Assembly (NCBI RefSeq): GCF_030463535.1
Contig: NC_132879.1
Location: 46,197,594 to 46,261,593, forward strand
Direction of reading: 5' to 3'
Source of the DNA: Salminus brasiliensis
Taxonomy: Eukaryota > Chordata > Actinopteri > Characiformes > Bryconidae
Length of the DNA stretch: 64,000 bases
Shown: positions 63,641 through 64,000 of the stretch, piece by piece
Numbering within the stretch: position 1 is the stretch's first letter
Layout: each line of letters starts with the position of its first letter
The notes under the pieces: model-generated
What the model saw: only the letters and a program-made list of their open reading frames with translations
Databases searched by the model: none
Told to the model about the DNA's origin: nothing
Made by a program: the position numbers and the translations under genes

Positions 63641-64000
63641 ATAAGCAGTAAATAGAAGCGTATACAGTCAGGTTCATGTCTTCTGTCTTTGCCCCTGTTC
63701 ACCACCTCAATGGATTTGAAATGCAATATCAAGATGTGATCAAGTGTGGACTTTCAGCATTCAGCTTTCAAATGCTGAGGTTCCTCCCTTATGATGCTTT
63801 GCCAGCCCTTTACAGCAGTCACTCGTTCAGTTGCTGCTTGTTTGTGCCATTTAAGCACATTCTATTTCTTTGCCTTTAGAAGCTCTTGGGTTGCTTTCCC
63901 TGTATCATTATCCATCTGTACTGTGAGGCACCATTCTACCAGTTTTGCCGTTCTGCATTTGACTGATTTTAAGGTCTATATACATCACAATTCATCCCGC
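63641..64000. other. Unassigned right edge
   Basis: No gene or repeat is recognised. Confidence 0.4.

Overview
This window is vertebrate nuclear DNA, almost certainly from a teleost fish. It carries intron-split genes with GT-AG splice sites, Tc1-like, hAT-like and TTAA-flanked transposon relics, tRNA-derived SINE fragments and many dinucleotide microsatellites. Several of the repeats look like those I associate with otophysan fishes (characins, catfishes), but that is an impression and not a measured result. No prokaryotic, plasmid or viral gene organisation is present.

Three protein-coding genes can be reconstructed exon by exon. (1) ttll12, minus strand, from about 11.66 kb to the left edge. 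Its first seven coding exons (about 331 codons, the N-terminal half) are here and the C-terminal TTL domain lies off the left edge. (2) A patatin-like phospholipase, pnpla3 (ATGL/adiponutrin family), minus strand, 23446 to 14321. It is complete in nine coding exons and encodes 471 residues with the Ser47/Asp166 catalytic dyad intact. (3) sult4a1, plus strand, 26563 to 44519. It is complete in seven coding exons and encodes exactly 284 residues, the length of the human protein. pnpla3 and sult4a1 are head to head about 3.1 kb apart; ttll12 lies 2.7 kb downstream of pnpla3 in the same orientation.

From 45 kb to the right edge I find no recognisable protein-coding exon. The region holds transposon relics, a duplicated local repeat (52.6 and 54.7 kb), a short ATG first-exon candidate with an X-box-like site at 47.5 kb, a GC-richer first-exon/promoter candidate at 55.15-55.78 kb, and several low-repeat AT/homeodomain-motif-rich stretches at 60.7-62.8 kb that could be conserved non-coding elements.

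The genes do not form a pathway. PNPLA3 is a lipid-droplet lipase, SULT4A1 an orphan neuronal sulfotransferase, and TTLL12 a tubulin/chromatin-associated TTL-like protein. They are linked by old synteny corresponding to human 22q13, where PNPLA3, SULT4A1, EFCAB6 and TTLL12 also lie in one region. The most notable signals are: a TG...CA solo LTR with a perfect 5-bp target duplication in a sult4a1 intron; a TTAA-flanked MITE filling most of another sult4a1 intron; dinucleotide repeats directly abutting three splice acceptors; and the efcab6-like first-exon candidate. I did not find convincing evidence of a new type of biological system.
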